The notes under the pieces were generated by a model. The model saw only the letters and a program-made list of their open reading frames with translations. It did no database searches and had not been told where the DNA came from. 14,105 nt of DNA, taken from Lysobacteraceae bacterium (GTDB lineage Bacteria > Pseudomonadota > Gammaproteobacteria > DSM-19610). Of the stretch, positions 13,578-14,105 are shown one piece after another (the first letter of the stretch is position 1; the number at the start of each line of letters is the position of its first letter). The stretch covers positions 1-14,105 of the forward strand of contig JAIVHA010000045.1 of the NCBI GenBank assembly GCA_020201295.1. The letters are read 5' to 3'. Both the position numbers and the translations under genes were made by a program.

Positions 13578-14105
13578 ATGAAAGTTCTGATCACCGGCGC
13601 GGCCGGCTTTATCGGCTCCAATCTCTCACTGCGACTGCTGGAGCGGGGGGACGAGGTCATCGGCATCGATAACCTCAATGACTACTACGACGTCAACCTG
13701 AAGAAGGCACGCCTGGCGCGCACCGTCGACCACCCCAACTTCACCGATGTGCGCATCGACCTGGAAGACCGCACCGGCATCGCCGAGCTGTTCGCCAGCC
13801 ACAAGCCGCAGCGGGTGGTGAACCTCGCCGCCCAGGCCGGGGTGCGCTATTCCCTGGAGAACCCCCACGCCTATGTGGACACCAACCTGGTGGGTTTCAT
13901 GAACATCCTGGAGGGCTGCCGCCACAATGGCGTCGAGCACCTGGTGTATGCCTCCAGCAGCTCGGTGTACGGCTCCAACACGACCATGCCCTTCTCGGTA
14001 CATGACAACGTGGACCACCCGGTGAGCATCTACGCCGCCACCAAGAAGGCCAACGAGCTGATGGCCCACACCTACAGCCATCTCTACCGCCTGCCCACCA
14101 CCGGC
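13578..14105 (+). CDS. UDP-glucuronate 4-epimerase-like SDR protein (partial, runs off the window)
   Basis: The first 176 residues of an extended short-chain dehydrogenase/epimerase; the gene continues past the window end. The NAD-binding motif GAAGFIG is at residues 7-13, GIDNLNDYYDVNLKKARL at about 29-46 is typical of UDP-glucuronate 4-epimerases (LspL/Cap1J type), followed by NLAAQAGVRYS, the SSSSVYG block and the catalytic pair YAATK (Tyr152, Lys156). The enzyme would interconvert UDP-glucuronate and UDP-galacturonate for surface polysaccharide or LPS. The ATG at 13578 follows AAAAGG by about 7 nt. It is on the same strand as the dehydrogenase and is probably part of one polysaccharide locus. 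WbpP/TviC-type specificity (N-acetylated substrates) is less likely from the DNLNDYYD block but not excluded. Confidence 0.9.
   Translation, partial: MKVLITGAAGFIGSNLSLRLLERGDEVIGIDNLNDYYDVNLKKARLARTVDHPNFTDVRIDLEDRTGIAELFASHKPQRVVNLAAQAGVRYSLENPHAYVDTNLVGFMNILEGCRHNGVEHLVYASSSSVYGSNTTMPFSVHDNVDHPVSIYAATKKANELMAHTYSHLYRLPTTG

Overview
The window looks like GC-rich chromosomal DNA from a gammaproteobacterium. Supporting signs are the TamB, AsmA, ThiS/ThiG and TviB gene set, a tRNA with genomically encoded CCA, and many REP palindromes of the GTAG-headed type. I cannot name a genus from the sequence alone. Most genes are ordinary envelope or housekeeping genes. The unusual material is in the repeats between them and in two genes whose 3' ends seem to have been damaged by repeats.

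Layout: (1) 3-2084 (+) is the C-terminal part of TamB, an envelope lipid-transport and assembly protein. (2) 2259-3566 (+) is an MscS-family mechanosensitive channel. (3) 3755-4717 (-) is a CorA-type Mg2+/Co2+ channel, convergent with mscS across a REP array. (4) 5026-5793 and 5952-6152 (-) are thiG and thiS, which build the thiazole of thiamine; thiG seems to have lost its usual C-terminal tail to a repeat-like block. (5) 6258-6331 (+) is tRNA-Gly(CCC) with a clear sigma70 promoter. (6) 6409 to about 8240 (+) is a GspE/PilB-type secretion ATPase that is broken after its ATPase core and followed by a very long REP palindrome. (7) 8457-8957 (-) is a host-attachment/baeRF-type protein with an FNR-like box placed as for a class II activated promoter. 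(8) 9296-11371 and 11391-11948 (+) are AsmA and a secreted SRPBCC-fold protein, probably one operon. (9) 12060-13337 and 13578 to the window end (+) are a TviB/WbpO-type nucleotide-sugar dehydrogenase and a UDP-glucuronate 4-epimerase-like protein, the likely start of a surface polysaccharide locus.

About 14 good REP half-units lie between these genes, mostly as head-to-head pairs (REPIN-like). Their stems vary in a compensated way between copies, which indicates that hairpin pairing is maintained. No RAYT transposase is in the window. A second hairpin family separates thiS from thiG, and a third, built on CACGGAA heptamers, brackets one REP pair upstream of the epimerase.

I did not find a clearly new multi-gene system. 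The observations most worth checking are the broken gspE with its 38-bp-arm palindrome, the repeat-replaced thiG end, the FNR-type promoter of the baeRF gene, the nested CACGGAA/REP element, and the duplicated N-terminal module of the GspE-like protein.
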